Source: a virus. From it: a stretch of 37,603 nt of DNA. Location: positions 1 to 37,603 of the IMG/VR virus record IMGVR_UViG_3300047321_000489, one strand, 5' to 3'. Below, piece by piece: positions 37,471 through 37,603 of this stretch. The position numbers and the translations under genes were made by a program. Position 1 is the stretch's first letter; every line of letters begins with the position of its first letter. A model generated the notes under the pieces. The model ran no database searches, was not told where the DNA came from, and was given only the letters and a program-made list of their open reading frames with translations.

Positions 37471-37603
37471 GTCATCGCGTCGCGGATCTTTTCTCTGCCT
37501 GCTGAGGGCAAGGTGATCGCATGAGCAACTTCGGCACCGTGATGCCGGCGCCCTATCAGACGGTGTTCGATAGCAACGGCGATCCGGTGTCCGGCGACCT
37601 GGT
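37471..37603. repeat. Terminal direct repeat, right copy
   Basis: Second copy of bases 1-133, with A instead of G at 37597. It holds the spike gene start (ATG at 37521) truncated by the window edge. It should be merged with the left copy when the genome is closed. Confidence 0.9.

Noticed and set aside
37325-37516. 63-codon plus-strand gene after the large ejection gene
   Set aside because: It overlaps the previous stop nicely but the product is Arg/Lys/Ser-rich without structure, and competing frames in the same gap look no worse.

Overview
This window is a complete, or nearly complete, temperate tailed-phage genome. Bases 1-133 recur at 37471-37603 with a single mismatch, so the contig very probably closes into a circle of about 37,470 bp, as a circularly permuted or circular assembled genome would. 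The DNA is strongly GC-rich and genes are packed tightly, many joined by ATGA, GTGA, TGATG or TAATG stop/start overlaps. The virion genes follow the phage P22 plan: large terminase, P22-type portal, scaffold, P22-fold coat, gp4-like adaptor, gp10-like plug, ejection proteins and a spike. This points to a short-tailed, podovirus-like particle. The host is unknown. The attP core matches the 3' half of a bacterial tRNA-Phe(GAA) gene, so the host has such a gene; a GC-rich soil bacterium, perhaps an acidobacterium, is only a guess.

Layout. 51-3500 (+): tail spike, small conserved virion-associated protein, a TIM-barrel/glycosidase-like protein and a two-helix holin-like membrane protein. 3508-6059 (-): a leftward operon headed by an XRE repressor and followed by about seven small genes, probably the genes expressed in the prophage; one is frameshifted. 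6060-6216: divergent control region. 6217-7986 (+): Cro-like regulator, excisionase-like protein, tyrosine integrase. 7987-8396: attP with six copies of an 11-bp arm repeat. 8397-8615 (-): small basic protein. 8659-16949 (+): early operon from a recognisable promoter with RecT annealing protein, YqaJ-family exonuclease, NinB-like protein, replication protein with GGATTCC iterons and an adjacent AT-rich stretch (candidate origin), cytosine methyltransferase with a nested overlapping gene, RusA resolvase, ParB-like protein and several small unknowns. 16959-19434 (+): terminase subunits. 19463-19985 (-): BrnT/BrnA toxin-antitoxin pair. 20045-37328 (+): portal through the large ejection proteins, leading round the circle to the spike.

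How the parts work together. Integrase plus Xis act at attP for lysogeny; the divergent XRE pair sets the lysis/lysogeny decision; RecT/YqaJ/RusA form a recombination module; the O-like gene with iterons probably starts replication; TerS/TerL package DNA through the portal into a P22-like head; three or four low-complexity or repeat-rich proteins are likely ejected with the DNA. I found no recognisable lysozyme, amidase or other standard endolysin.

The most unusual points are a full-length second reading frame inside the methyltransferase gene, a gene split by one in-frame TAG, frameshifts in the replication gene and in a lysogeny-operon gene, a fused GNAT acetyltransferase/2-oxoglutarate oxygenase among the virion genes, and a toxin-antitoxin pair between terminase and portal.
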